A stretch of DNA of 64,000 nt from positions 2,108,001-2,172,000 of the forward strand of contig OY723241.1 of the NCBI GenBank assembly GCA_963210315.1, read 5' to 3'. The notes beneath the pieces are model-generated. The model was not told where the DNA came from. It worked only from the letters and a program-made list of their open reading frames with translations, and made no database searches. Origin of the DNA: Rhynchopus euleeides (taxonomy: Eukaryota > Euglenozoa > Diplonemea > Diplonemida > Diplonemidae). The position numbers and the translations under genes are program-made. Shown piece by piece: positions 32,689 through 42,605 of this stretch. Each line of letters starts with the position of its first letter. Position 1 is the first letter of the stretch.

Positions 32689-33017
32689 CCGTATACGTAA
32701 ATATTTTGGAACGTAAATATTATGGAACGTAAATATTTTGGAACGCTGGTGGGTTGGCGTTCCAGATTTTTTTCGTTCCATAATATTTACAGGGCTTTCT
32801 GCGACTCGGGGACTTGGACCAGGTGATCGGACGGCATACAGAGTCCCTGACGGGACCTACTCGTGCACTTTTCGCGCGATTCCTGACGCAAGCCGTCCTC
32901 ACCACCGAGTCCCCAACTGGCCCTGTAAATATTATGGAACGTAAATATTATGGAACGGACCGGCCAAAAATGGGCCCGTTCCATAATATTTACGTTCCAT
33001 AATATTTACGTATACGG
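32689..33017 (-). mobile_element. CCGTATACG MITE, copy 2 (inverse of 7016-7343)
   Basis: 329 bp in the opposite orientation to copy 1, with the same TIR and TA on each side (32687-32688, 33018-33019). Near-identity over the full length indicates recent mobility. The copies differ mainly by small A/T changes in the terminal ATTATGG/ATTTTGG repeats. Confidence 0.8.
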
Positions 33018-35235
33018 TAATTATGTAGAGCGGGGGTCTTCGCTGCAGTGCCGGAAACGATACGTATTTTTTTTGGTGGATTCCTTCCTATGCATTGTCG
33101 TATGATGAGCGAAGACCTGCCTCCCGCAAAAAACGGGAAAAAAACCCCCCCCCCCTCCCCCCTGCGAGCGTCTTGACGCGCGTCTTGAGGCCCATCACAC
33201 ACCCTTGAGAAACCCCCGGATATGCCCAACAACAATGAGTGGTCTCTCCTGTTGATTCGATGGAGTCTCAGCCTCCCTGGTATCTGGCCCGCCCTCTTTC
33301 GTATTACCCTGTTGACTGGGTGGCTGCGCCGAACCTATTTCCCCCCCCGCCCCACCTAAATTTTTCGGAGATCCAGAAATTCTCTTCCTCGAGCCGGAGA
33401 AGTGCAATTCTCCTTCCTTCATCTCGCCCCACACACAACACCCACACACGTCACGTCTCCACCTGCCTGGCTTTTTTTCAAAAGCGGGGTTCCCCCACCC
33501 CCACCCCCCCCCCCACCAACTCCATCCTCCTCCCACCACCCCCACACCGACATAACACAAGATCCCGGACACAACCTGCATATCGAGTGAACTGAGGCTA
33601 GCTCTGTGTTTCGTTCTTCTTCCTACTTCATTGCCCTGCCCCCACCACCCCCCCACACCGACACAGTCAGAGTGAAGGTCCTGCCGTTTTTCCTGTACAG
33701 CATACCTGGTTGTGTGGCTACAAAGAACGGGGCACGCATTTCCCAGAGGGTGTGTTGGGGAGACTTTTTGTTGCCTTCACTCTGGCCGACGATCACACCC
33801 CACACATCGGAGCGGAGGGTGAAGGTCCCGCCGCGATGCAGATACCGAAAGACCCGGAACGACTCGTCGCCCTGTTTCTGGAGCGGGGGGATCGGCAAGT
33901 TCTGTTTTGTCGAGGAGCTGTAAATTCTTCGCCTGACTGGGCCAGACGGCCCCCATAGGCAACCGCACTAAACTGTACATCGGCACAGTGGGGTGGAAAT
34001 GCTTCTGGGCATCTTTATATTTCACCCATTCCTATCTTTTTTAAGCACACTCGTGTGAGCGGAAAGCGCCCCACCACAGCTGCAACCAAACGTGCTCTAT
34101 ACACTAACCCCACCCTTCATCAGGCTCAGGGTGTGATCAGTTCAGGGTTTTGTGTGTAGAAGCGTCAACGCAACAAACAAAAGGAAATTCATCAGAGCGG
34201 TTGCAGCTGTGAAGTGATAGGGCGCTTTCTTGTTCAAATTTGACCCATGCCCGCCCACCCACCCTCACCCCCCGCCCCCATCCCCATCGTCTAAAAGTAC
34301 AACTCGGGTTGGAGGCGTTATTTTTGTTCAGCGCACGGAGCAGATAGTGTGTACAGTGTAGTGTCGGATCAAGAGCAACGCGCTCGATGGGTTCTGCACT
34401 CTTTTAAAGATTCCGTCTTTTTTTCGCACTGGCCATGCTGCAGCACGATGTCAATAATAGAAAAAGGATTTCACGCGTGTGTATGGCAGCAAATATACCC
34501 GAAAATCACCCCGCCCTCCGATCGTTCTGTTTTCTTCATCTGACAAACCAAGGGAGGGCACTGCGACAGGGCAATGCGAAACCCTTGCTTGGGAAAACAC
34601 CAAAAAAAAGCGTTCAAAAAAATACATTGAGCCCCGTCAAGTGACATGAAGTCACACACACACCCACACACGCCCCTTCCCCTCCATTCTCCTATTCAGC
34701 AACCACGCCGGCATTTCTTCGGATGCCAAAAACACTTCTGAAACCCCTCCCCCGCTCGCCTGTAGGTATACCCTTTGTCGATTCTGTCTCATCCTCGCGC
34801 CTTTTCTCTCGATCTGCTTTCCCACAAGGCTTTCCTTTTGAATGCAATGCATTGCATGCCATCGTGCCGCTCTTGGGGACAAGGGGGGGGGGGTAAATGT
34901 CCTGTGTGACCACTGTGTGCCTGGCGCTCGCCTGATCTGTCTTGTCCACCCGGCAGAGGCCCCCTCCCTTGCCTGATCCCGATGGGGTCTCGGCGGGGCT
35001 CGTCTCAACCCATAGTTCTGACTGATTGCGGCCCGCTCGTCGAACGGAGGGGAAGTGCCAGAAGGGAACAGAGGTGTCTGTTTTGCATGTGGGGGTCTTC
35101 GCAGCTGTGCCGAACACAGTGCGTTTTTTTTGTGGTGAAATTTTACGCACACGACCTTCGCGCGGAAAGTGTCATTCAGCTCTGCCAAACGTGCTCTACA
35201 CACCACCCCCTTCATCAGGCAAGTGGGTTTGTAAG
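33018..35235. other. Repeat-containing intergenic region
   Basis: Two related segments start with GGGGGTCTTCGC (33036 and 35092). Two further copies of the dispersed AAGCGTCAACGC repeat family lie here: 34050-34200, and 35140-35235 running into the site at 35236. 33600-33800 is a diverged relative of 21490-21612. There is no gene I can support. Confidence 0.4.
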
Positions 35236-35258
35236 TGTGTGTGGAAGCGTCAACGCAT
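35236..35258 (+). repeat. Left copy of 23-bp direct repeat (putative TSD)
   Basis: The 23 bases contain GTGGAAGCGTCAACGCAT and are identical to 38506-38528. The upstream 100 bases belong to a dispersed repeat family seen at 16845 and 34050, but the downstream bases do not. The family's downstream half resumes after the second copy. Confidence 0.65.
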
Positions 35259-35767
35259 ATCACGCGAATCCTACAAACCACACACACACAGAAAACAATC
35301 AGAGGAAGCGATCAAAGAAGCGGGATCAAGCGGCGGGCAGCATGAGCAACGACGACTGGACAGCAGACGAGTACGGAACAAGCGACACGTCTGGTCAGAA
35401 AACAGCAAAGGGTCCCAATATACACGCTACAGGCGTATAACAACCACCGGGACCCACTGCAACGCGCCACGAGCGCACAAGAGGAAACAAACACGCTACA
35501 CGCGTTTTTCTAAGAGAACAGCAAGGTCCCCCATGAGCAACACGCCGCTGGCGTCAACAGTCACACGGGACCGACTGTCATAAATCATTGCACCGCCGGT
35601 GAGAAACAAGTACGGAACACGCCAAGGCGTTTTAGAAGAGCGGAAGCAGGAACATACCGTCAGGAATAGGTTGAGGGTCTCTCGGGAACGGCAGGCCACC
35701 GGAGCCATAGTCATCGAGACCCCAACCACACGCCCCGGCGTATAAAACGAGAAACCACGCCTGGTGC

Positions 35768-36222
35768 TTCAAGCGAACACTTCCGAGTGTCGAGAGGAAA
35801 TACCCACGCCGCTGGCGTTTCAAGCGAACACTTCCGAGTGTCGATAGTCAATACCCACGCCGCTGGCGTTTCAAACGAACACTTCCGAGTGTCAAGAGGA
35901 ACTACCCACGTCTCTGGCGTTTCAAACGAACACTTCCGAGTGTCGAGAGGAAATACCCACGCCTCTGGCGTTTCAAGCGAACACTTCCGAGTGTCAAGAG
36001 GATATACCCACGTCTCTGGCGTTTCAAGCGAACACTTCCGAGTGTCGATAGTCAAAACCCACGCCGCTGGCGTTTCAAACGAACACTTCCGAGTGTAGAT
36101 AGTAAATACCCACGCCGCTGGCGTTTCAAACGAACACTTCCGAGTGTCAAGAGGATATACCCACGCCTCTGGCGTTTCAAGCGAACACTTCCGAGTGTCA
36201 AGAGGATATACCCACGTCTCAA
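35768..36222 (+). repeat. 51-bp tandem repeat array 1 (about nine units)
   Basis: Each unit contains CACGCCGCTGGCGTTT and GAACACTTCCGAGTGTC. Both are inverted repeats: ACGCC/GGCGT with loop GCT or TCT, and ACACT/AGTGT with loop TCCG. Because 51 is a multiple of three the array is open on both strands, but most differences between units change the amino acid, so coding is unlikely. Confidence 0.85.
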
Positions 36223-36873
36223 CCTACCTCTGCTACCACCTGGGTAAGACGTTAAACTGCCTGGGGGGGCCGTCCCCGGACCATGACGGGTGCCTGCACC
36301 AGGAGTCTAGCACGGCCGTGGTCCGGAGCATGACCTAAAACGGCTTGGGTACCGAGGCTCCCCAGACCAGGAAGGGTGGAGACACCTGGAGTCTAAATAG
36401 TCACACCACGTCAGGCCAGACCTTCGCATTGCACTCCGCGAAGACTGCCACACAGCCGCGGGGCAGGTGTGCAGCCTGTGGATGACCTCGTACAGAGAAG
36501 ACTGTAAGGGACGACAGCCCCGCCGAGGCGATACAGCGCCAGACGCGGCCCGAGTTTCTGGAGACCGACTGGGGAACTGGAACGTCTTCAGGATAAGCGC
36601 CTCACAGAGGACTGATCCTCACCTGTGTGAACTGAGAACCCCCAGCCCCAAGATGCTGGTGTGGAGCGGGTGCCTCGACCTCTTTTCGGGTTCTTTATTT
36701 CTTTATTTCCTTTTGGATGCGTCCACCAAAGAAAACGTGGCCACCCACTCGCAGAGGCTCCCGAAAGCTCCAGCATCAGCTAGCGGTTCATAGTGTAGAT
36801 CGGTGTCTCCAGAAGGGGATGTCCGGTCGCAGAAGAAAAACGACGAAGACAACCACACAGGCCGCAAAAAAAA
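36223..36873. other. Unique spacer between hairpin arrays
   Basis: 650 bases with several GC-rich inverted segments (for example GGGGCCGTCCCCGG near 36265) but no recognisable gene, ribozyme or RNA family. It ends in a run of ten A directly before array 2. Confidence 0.4.
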
Positions 36874-37118
36874 AACGTCTCTGGCGTTTCAAGCGAACAC
36901 TTCCGAGTGTCGATAGTCAAAACCCACGCCGCTGGCGTTTCAAACGAACACTTCCGAGTGTCGATAGTAAATACCCACGCCGCTGGCGTTTCAAACGAAC
37001 ACTTCCGAGTGTCAAGAGGATATACCCACGTCTCTGGCGTTTCAAACGAACACTTCCGAGTGTCGAGAGGAAATACCCACGTCTCTGGCGTGTCCAAGCA
37101 AACACTTCCGAGTGTTAA
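36874..37118 (+). repeat. 51-bp tandem repeat array 2
   Basis: About five units like array 1, broken by insertion of the 108-bp MITE at 37119. The unit before the insertion ends AGTGTTAA. Confidence 0.85.
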
Positions 37119-37226
37119 GGGGGTCTTCGCTACGGGGTGGTCGTCAGTGCATTTTGGTGCATTCCCGTTTGAATTGGCTGAAAACTGTCGAAGTTTGTCG
37201 AAGTTTGTCGACCAGCGAAGACCCCC
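37119..37226. mobile_element. 108-bp MITE with GGGGGTCTTCGCT ends and TAA TSD
   Basis: GGGGGTCTTCGCT at 37119 faces AGCGAAGACCCCC ending at 37226, with TAA on both sides (37116-37118, 37227-37229). A 3-bp TWA duplication and G-rich ends suggest PIF/Harbinger-type mobilisation. The interior (GTGCATTTTGGTGCATT, AAGTTTGTCGAAGTTTGTCG) matches the right flank of the 31-bp satellites at 52700-52985. Confidence 0.75.
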
Positions 37227-37231
37227 TAAGA

Positions 37232-37545
37232 GTACATACCCACGCCGCTGGCGTTTTTTTCAAGCAAGCACTTCCGAGTGTCAAGAGTAACTACCCGCCG
37301 GCGGTTTCCAAGCGAGCACTTCCGAGTGTCAAGAGGAACCACCCACGTCTCTGGCGTTTTCAAGCAAACACTTCCGAGTGTTACGAGTACATACCCACAC
37401 TGCTGGCGTTTTTCAAGCAAGCGCCTCCGAGTGTCAAGAGGGGCTACCCGCGTCTCAGGCGTTTTCAAGCAAACACTTCCGAGGATCGAGAGTAAATACC
37501 CACGCCGCTGGCGTCTTCAAGCAAGCACTTCCGAGTGTCAAGGCC
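37232..37545 (+). repeat. 51-bp tandem repeat array 3 (diverged units)
   Basis: About six more diverged units. One unit changes the first stem from ACGCC/GGCGT to CCGCC/GGCGG, a paired change. Another has GCGTC/GGCGT, kept by G-U pairs. Two units break one of the two stems, so conservation is not absolute. Confidence 0.75.
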
Positions 37546-37605
37546 GAGGACCTCCGGGGGCAAGGAGGTGAGGCAGACGGGATCCACTGCACATACACGT
37601 GAGCC

Positions 37606-37797
37606 ATGGCCACACAAGCGGCGAACGACGCCGCCAACGCCACCACCGACGACAACGAGGACGGAGGGCCGACGGAGATGTCACCCCGCAGACGTAAGGA
37701 CCTGCATGAGGAAAATGCAGAAGAGGCAGCAGAGGCCCAGATCCAGGAAGGGATACACCATTTCGCAACTCTTCTGACCACCTCACGGAGAACTTAG
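37606..37797 (+). CDS. Small acidic ORF in hairpin element, unidentified
   Basis: 63 residues, Ala/Glu/Asp-rich (ANDAANATTDDNEDGG, EENAEEAAEAQIQEG), starting 60 bases after array 3. It has a good start context (GCCATGG) and an even composition, but no known motif. It may be translated or chance. It is the first of two short ORFs between array 3 and the right part of the element. Confidence 0.25.
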   Translation: MATQAANDAANATTDDNEDGGPTEMSPRRRKDLHEENAEEAAEAQIQEGIHHFATLLTTSRRT

Positions 37798-37834
37798 GGT
37801 ACATACATATAGCAGGAGCCAACCCGGAGGCGAG

Positions 37835-38266
37835 GTGAAAAAGGAGGGTTCAACCACAGCAGGACAAACGGCGGGCAGCGGTGGTGACGACGCAGAGGAC
37901 CCTGGCGGAAGCACTAGCCAGATCACACCGGACAACACTTCACCGGACATACAACGCTTCTCCGAGCCCCGGAGCCTGTGGGAGACCGACACGCGGACCA
38001 ACCCCCCTCAAAAACGGCGTCGCCATGTGGATCACACCTGCGATACGCCAGGATATCGACACCGCGCGAAAGCAGAGGAACCACGACCGCTGGTGAGGTT
38101 GACATTTGGGATGAGGCCTCAGCCTCCCGCCCGACTTAGCCGACCTTTTGAAAGACCGCATCTGGTATCTGGTATCACAGCGCGGCAGGAGATCCAGCAA
38201 GGTTTCGCGTCAGTGACGTATCGATATCGCGAAGGCGCCCTCGGAGAGTGCCAGAAGAGCGTTTGA
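37835..38266 (+). CDS. 143-residue ORF in hairpin element, unidentified
   Basis: The sequence is polar and Pro/Arg/Thr-rich, with a basic patch (QKRRRHVDHT, about 59-68). It has no transmembrane segment, no Cys cluster and no known family motif. It lies in the unique part of the hairpin element, 40 bases after the previous small ORF, and ends near the diverged 3' hairpins. A nucleic-acid-binding role would be a guess. Confidence 0.25.
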   Translation: MKKEGSTTAGQTAGSGGDDAEDPGGSTSQITPDNTSPDIQRFSEPRSLWETDTRTNPPQKRRRHVDHTCDTPGYRHRAKAEEPRPLVRLTFGMRPQPPARLSRPFERPHLVSGITARQEIQQGFASVTYRYREGALGECQKSV

Positions 38267-38505
38267 GGGTCCCCCGAGAACAGGCCACCGGTGCCAAACA
38301 ACATCGGGACCCCCAGCTACACGCCCCCGGCGTCCGATACAATAACCGCGCCACTGGCGCCTTCGAAGAAAACGGAAAACGAGGAACTCGCACCACATAC
38401 GACGGGACCAATATACCAAGAGGGGAATACGACGTTTCCAACAGGTGTCCCCTGCATCAGTGACGCACCGATACATGGCAAAGGCGCGGAGGGCGACCGA
38501 GACGA

Positions 38506-38528
38506 TGTGTGTGGAAGCGTCAACGCAT
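38506..38528 (+). repeat. Right copy of 23-bp direct repeat (putative TSD)
   Basis: Identical to 35236-35258. Downstream the sequence continues with CAAACGAAG and, about 45 bases later, GTGACACTTTCC, as in the inverted family copy at 44560-44625. The two flanks together make one uninterrupted family member. Confidence 0.65.
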
Positions 38529-39120
38529 CAAACGAAGTACCAAGTAGTAGAGGAAGAGCGGCAGAGTTGAAGTGACACTTTCCTCCAATATTCCGAGATT
38601 TTGCCGCAGAATTGAATTGCCCGGACAGCGAATACCCGCCTGTGATGAGTGTCAGTAACACGAGCGGGAGGTTGAGGGGATGAAGCAACCCACCCAGCAA
38701 AGCGTGTTCCTGCCGCTCGGGGTGTGTCAGCCCCGCCCCCCTCTCTCTCTCTCCCCCCTCCACATGCCGCTCTCAGGTTGGTCCTCCCGCCACGGGTTTG
38801 CACCCCCTGTCTCCTGACGCTTCACCCCGACTCGACCTCTCGTTACCTGTGCTCCCCAGCCCTTCCCCCAGCCCAGTTGTTCGATTCACTTCAACCCCTC
38901 CGGTTATTCTCGGTGATTGGGGGGGTCAGGGAAAATATACCCCACATGGGGTAATCAGGCTGGGGAAAAAAACAACAAATCACAACGAATCACACCCGAT
39001 CACAACAAATCACAACGCCAAATGTTGTGATTTGTTGTGATTTGTTGCGATTTGTTGTGGCCAGTTGTGATTTGTTGTGACCAGTTGTGACGACTTGTGA
39101 CCCTTTTGTGATGAGTTGTG
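38529..39120. repeat. Intergenic, including TTGTGATTTG short-repeat tract
   Basis: 38970-39130 is made of degenerate 10-bp units (TTGTGATTTG, TTGTGACCAG and relatives). The first 50 bases are in opposite orientation (CACAACAAATCACAACG), giving a potential long hairpin. The rest is C-rich and has no gene. Confidence 0.6.
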
Positions 39121-40269
39121 ATGAGGTGTGATCTGTTGTGTGAGGACCTCGCTTCCTCGGAACCCCCATTCCCTTCCACGCCTTCCGTATGCGATGGGAC
39201 CAACAGCGAGCCCCACGGGCCCCTTTCAGGTCCGTCAGATATCGGCCTAGATGCCCCGGCGCTCAAACGACGCCTGGGTGAGCATGTGGATCTTGCTTCG
39301 GACGAGAAATCTCTATCTTCCTCCCTGCTTGACGTGTATGCTGAAGTGGCTGCAAGTCCTGATGAACCCCCTGAGGGCGCGTCAGCTCAGGTCACTTCCC
39401 CTTCACTGAAGAGATGTCTCGGCGATACCGAGGACCTCGATTCCTCCGATTCCCCACCCCCCTCCCCGCTCTACGTGTGTGCTAGTGCCGGCCAACCTTA
39501 CAGGTCTGCTTCAAGCCTGCCTGACTTTGAGCCTGACGTCCCAGCGCTTGAGGGACAACTGTGTGCTACCGAGGACCTCGCTTCCTCCGAGCCCCCTTCC
39601 CCCTCCCCACCCTCCGTGTGTGACGATGAAACAAACAGCTGGCTCGACGGGTCTCCGACAGGTCCGTCAGATCCCGGCCTTGATTATCTGACGCTCAAAC
39701 GGCGCCTGGTTGACCATGTAGATCTCGACTCTGATGAGAAGTCCATGTCTTCCGGCCTGTCTGACCAAGACCGTGTTGTGGACGAGCTTCAAACTCTTAA
39801 AAGAAACAGTAGTGCCCTTGACGCAGTGACATCCCCTGCGCCTGGAAAACGACTCCCCCTCCCCGAGGTTCTGCCTCGCCATCAGATCACGTGTCAACTG
39901 CTCCCTCGTCTTATCAAGGTAGCGGAAGACCTCATCACAAAACAACGCTTGACTATGGCGGACAGAACCCCTCGGAGCTGCAAACCGTGTGTTCATCAAA
40001 TTAAGCGAAGATGCGACGGCAACCCTGTCGCTGCCTGGCTCTCCACACGCCGAGTGCCAAAGAAAACTGTGTCGGCTAAGAGGCCTTGGAGACCGCGCCC
40101 TTCGCGCGGCCGCCATGGAGCCTCTCTGGAGACTATTATCGCCCGGGTGGCCGAGACACAGGGCAGAGGGGGCGGGGCTCGAGACGGGGAGGGGGTGGGG
40201 TCTGGCATGCAATATCCGGTGGCAAGAAAGTTGTCTGCACCGTTGCCCGGCGTTGGGACAATGGTATAA
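39121..40269 (+). CDS. Hypothetical protein with internal 60-80-residue repeats
   Basis: 382 residues. Two good copies and one weaker copy of a unit carry EDLASSEPP.PS.PSVCD, GPSD.GLD, LKRRL..HVDL.SDEKS.SS. The unit is acidic, with a conserved LKRRL/LKRCL helix-like core. The C-terminal third is basic (SCKPCVHQIKRRC, KRPWRPRPSRGRHG) and could bind nucleic acid. The repeats keep frame and motif while diverging elsewhere, which supports real coding. The start lies at the edge of the TTGTGATTTG tract, so the N-terminus is uncertain. No membrane segment and no known domain. A TATAAAA at 40264 belongs downstream. The function is unknown. Confidence 0.45.
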   Translation: MRCDLLCEDLASSEPPFPSTPSVCDGTNSEPHGPLSGPSDIGLDAPALKRRLGEHVDLASDEKSLSSSLLDVYAEVAASPDEPPEGASAQVTSPSLKRCLGDTEDLDSSDSPPPSPLYVCASAGQPYRSASSLPDFEPDVPALEGQLCATEDLASSEPPSPSPPSVCDDETNSWLDGSPTGPSDPGLDYLTLKRRLVDHVDLDSDEKSMSSGLSDQDRVVDELQTLKRNSSALDAVTSPAPGKRLPLPEVLPRHQITCQLLPRLIKVAEDLITKQRLTMADRTPRSCKPCVHQIKRRCDGNPVAAWLSTRRVPKKTVSAKRPWRPRPSRGRHGASLETIIARVAETQGRGGGARDGEGVGSGMQYPVARKLSAPLPGVGTMV

Positions 40270-40925
40270 AACCAGGTGCGATTTCCATGCCATCAACGAG
40301 AGCTCAATGCCACTCGAAGTCCCCTTTTGCACGAGATCCCGGAATACACCCTGGGGTGTATTTCTGGGCGTGTGTTCGTGCAGGATGATTCAGGGAGACA
40401 ACGTATCGGAGAAGAAAAATGGGATTGTTGTTGACACACCGAAACAGTTTGACGGGAAAGGAAAAGGTCAAAAACCAGCGTCCTCCTTCACGACACCCAT
40501 GGAAGCAGCCCAAGGGCCGGCAGCTGTGGCGGTGGCAGTGGGGTGAGCGGTGTTGTTTGTGGGCTTCTGTTCGACTGCCCGGCTCGCCAACCCAACATTG
40601 CCTTCACTTCGTGTGTGAACTCTCACATGCAGAGAGAGAGAGTCTCTCGCACTACTCTTTTCGTGTTGTGCGCCGCTTGCAGCCTGAGGTTTTGCACGCG
40701 GATCGTGTTGTATGCGCGAATCGAGAAAGCTTCTGGTTCTTTGTGTGGAACTGCCAATGCAGCAAATCAAATACATGGTTTCGGCCTTCCAACACGACAT
40801 CCCACCCTTTGCAGCCATTTTCGTCAGGCATTGCCAGGACCCAAGGGAAATGTTTCCCTTCTACCTGGAGGAAGAGTCTCTTTGAGTCCCACTGCCTCCC
40901 CACCAGCCCTCCCCACCTCCGCCCC
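40270..40925. other. Intergenic between repeat ORF and transposon G
   Basis: No supported gene. Open frames on both strands are short and without motifs. Confidence 0.4.
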
Positions 40926-41137
40926 CACGGTGGACTTCTGCATTGCGTGAGTAACTGTTTTCAAGAGTTCCGATTCGCAGGAGTACCACTTCCGCAATGC
41001 AGAAGTATACTTAGGAAATGCAGGAGTATACTTCTGCATTCCAGGAGTCACGCAAGGCAAAAATGAGTGAACGGGCAGCATGCCGTTCCTCTTTTTTGCC
41101 TCGTGAGAGGTCCCCCCCCCACCAGGCAAGGTGAAAA

Positions 41138-41960
41138 ATGAAGAAACGGGCAGCATGCCGTTCTACATTTTCCCTTGCAAGGCAGGGAGGGCGCCCCCCA
41201 TGCCAGACAGCAGCCACCCCTGGAGGGGCAACAACTGACGGGCATGGGGGAACGAGGTGGGTCTGGACCCGACACCGCCACCACACGCGCAGTGCACCTT
41301 TCGGATACACTGTCGTGAGTGGGGTGTGGGCAGTTCCCCTATCCTGTGAGCTCCTTTCGGACGAAGAGGTGCAGCGGTTATCTGCAACCTTCGTCCTGGA
41401 CTTGCCTCGGGGGGAACGCCACGGTTTACCGCGGGTCCCGACGAGGGCACTCAGGCAGGATCTTCACGCCACCCCGCACCGAGGTCCCTTCTCACGCGGC
41501 GTGTCTCCCAGGTTCATGGCAGCGTCATCAGGTCAGGCTTTGTAGTCTCTACACCATCAGTAGTAAGGGAAATCCTAAAACCATACATGAAATCCACCTT
41601 TTGGGCCGCTGGTGTACGAGGCTTGTTCCTCCAATTGAATCATGTTTGCTGTGTCAGGCAATATCAATACAGCCGCTAAAAGAAGTCGAGGTGTTGTGGA
41701 TCTGCTGCTCACAGGAAGGATTCAGGGTGGATCACAAGACTGACCACCCTCTTTCCTTTGTCAAGTACCCTGTAAAGCATCAGAACACCAAGTATCTTTC
41801 AACATTACATGTTCAAAGAGAGGAATCAGTGGAATCGGAAGGGGTCACCTACCACACGGACACAGTTCCCGCGACTAATAAATGCCGAGAGTTCCGGTGT
41901 CCGACCACCTGGTATTACTTGGCTCCATCCACCCAGTCATTACGAGGGGGCGTCCCTTGA
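41138..41960 (+). other. Degenerate coding-like region in transposon G
   Basis: Two overlapping frames, 41138-41545 (LLSDEEVQRLSATFVLDLPRG) and 41319-41960, have protein-like composition but no motif I know. They may be a decayed transposon gene. I found no match by eye to F1 or F2 proteins. Just upstream is a direct repeat of GAACGGGCAGCATGCCGTTC (41068-41090) with AAACGGGCAGCATGCCGTTC (41144-41163). Confidence 0.25.
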
Positions 41961-42605
41961 AGCCAGTTCCGCAGAACTCAGACCCCCTTAAAACCAATGC
42001 CCTGTGTAGACAACTACTTAGCCTGCCTGATGACGACACCAATTCGCTGGGAGAGAGGCCGCGGTCCAGGACCCCAATGGGGATGACGTGGCATTGTTTG
42101 ACCGGATCGGTTGTGTAAGTGTGTAGCCCCCTCCGCCCTCTGTCCCTCCCCCCAGGGTGGTGTGTGGAGGCGAGAAGCGCAAACAGCGGCAATGCAGGCA
42201 TAGCAAAAAGTAGATCCCTGCAGGTAGACCCTCGGGGTACATCCCTATCATCGGGTCACCTGAAATTTCCCAATTTGAAAATCTGCAACAATCAAGGCAA
42301 CACGCGATGGGGGGGGCACATGACCTTGCACAGGGGTGGGCACGGTGCACTAGTTTGGTAGTTACGAGTGACCTCAACTAGTGGAGTCGACAACCTCAAA
42401 CTCGACAACTGCCAGTTGTCGACTCGACAACTGGCACTTGTCGAGTCGACAACTGGCAGTTGTCGACTCGACAACTCTATACACTGTACTGCAGGAAGAA
42501 CGCCCAAATATGAAGGGAAAAACGCACAGTTGGGTGTGTGCTTGGGATATGAGGTGTGGTGGCATATCAGCGCTGGACTTTGTTGCGAATTTCCTTGTCC
42601 CCTTC

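Larger units (their letters stand above)
35259..38505 (+). mobile_element. Hairpin-array element bounded by a 23-bp duplication
   Basis: This 3.25-kb block is filled with small hairpins of the form ACGCC-loop-GGCGT. Single diverse copies lie at both ends (for example near 35425, 35490, 35540, 35618, 35730, 38320, 38355) and regular 51-bp arrays in the middle. Segments near 35673-35760 and 38261-38345 are direct diverged copies of each other (GAGGGTC.C.CG.GAAC...CCACCGG...ACACGCC...GGCGT). No TIRs are seen and no reverse transcriptase or transposase is encoded. A long TSD without TIRs would fit insertion by target-primed reverse transcription, so it could be a non-autonomous retroelement, but that is inference. 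A 108-bp MITE is inserted within it. Confidence 0.5.

Noticed and set aside
35711..37495. 17-residue repeat proteins on both strands
   Set aside because: 51-bp repeats are open on both strands, and differences between units are mostly amino-acid changing, which argues against coding.
35768..37545. CRISPR array
   Set aside because: Regular period, but there are no unique spacers: the whole 51-bp unit is conserved, and the genome is eukaryotic.
42331..42341. CAGGGGTGGGCA just left of F2 as a hAT end
   Set aside because: No matching end and no 8-bp duplication at the right side. The CACGGTG match and flanking GG give a better boundary, and the transposase is not hAT-like.
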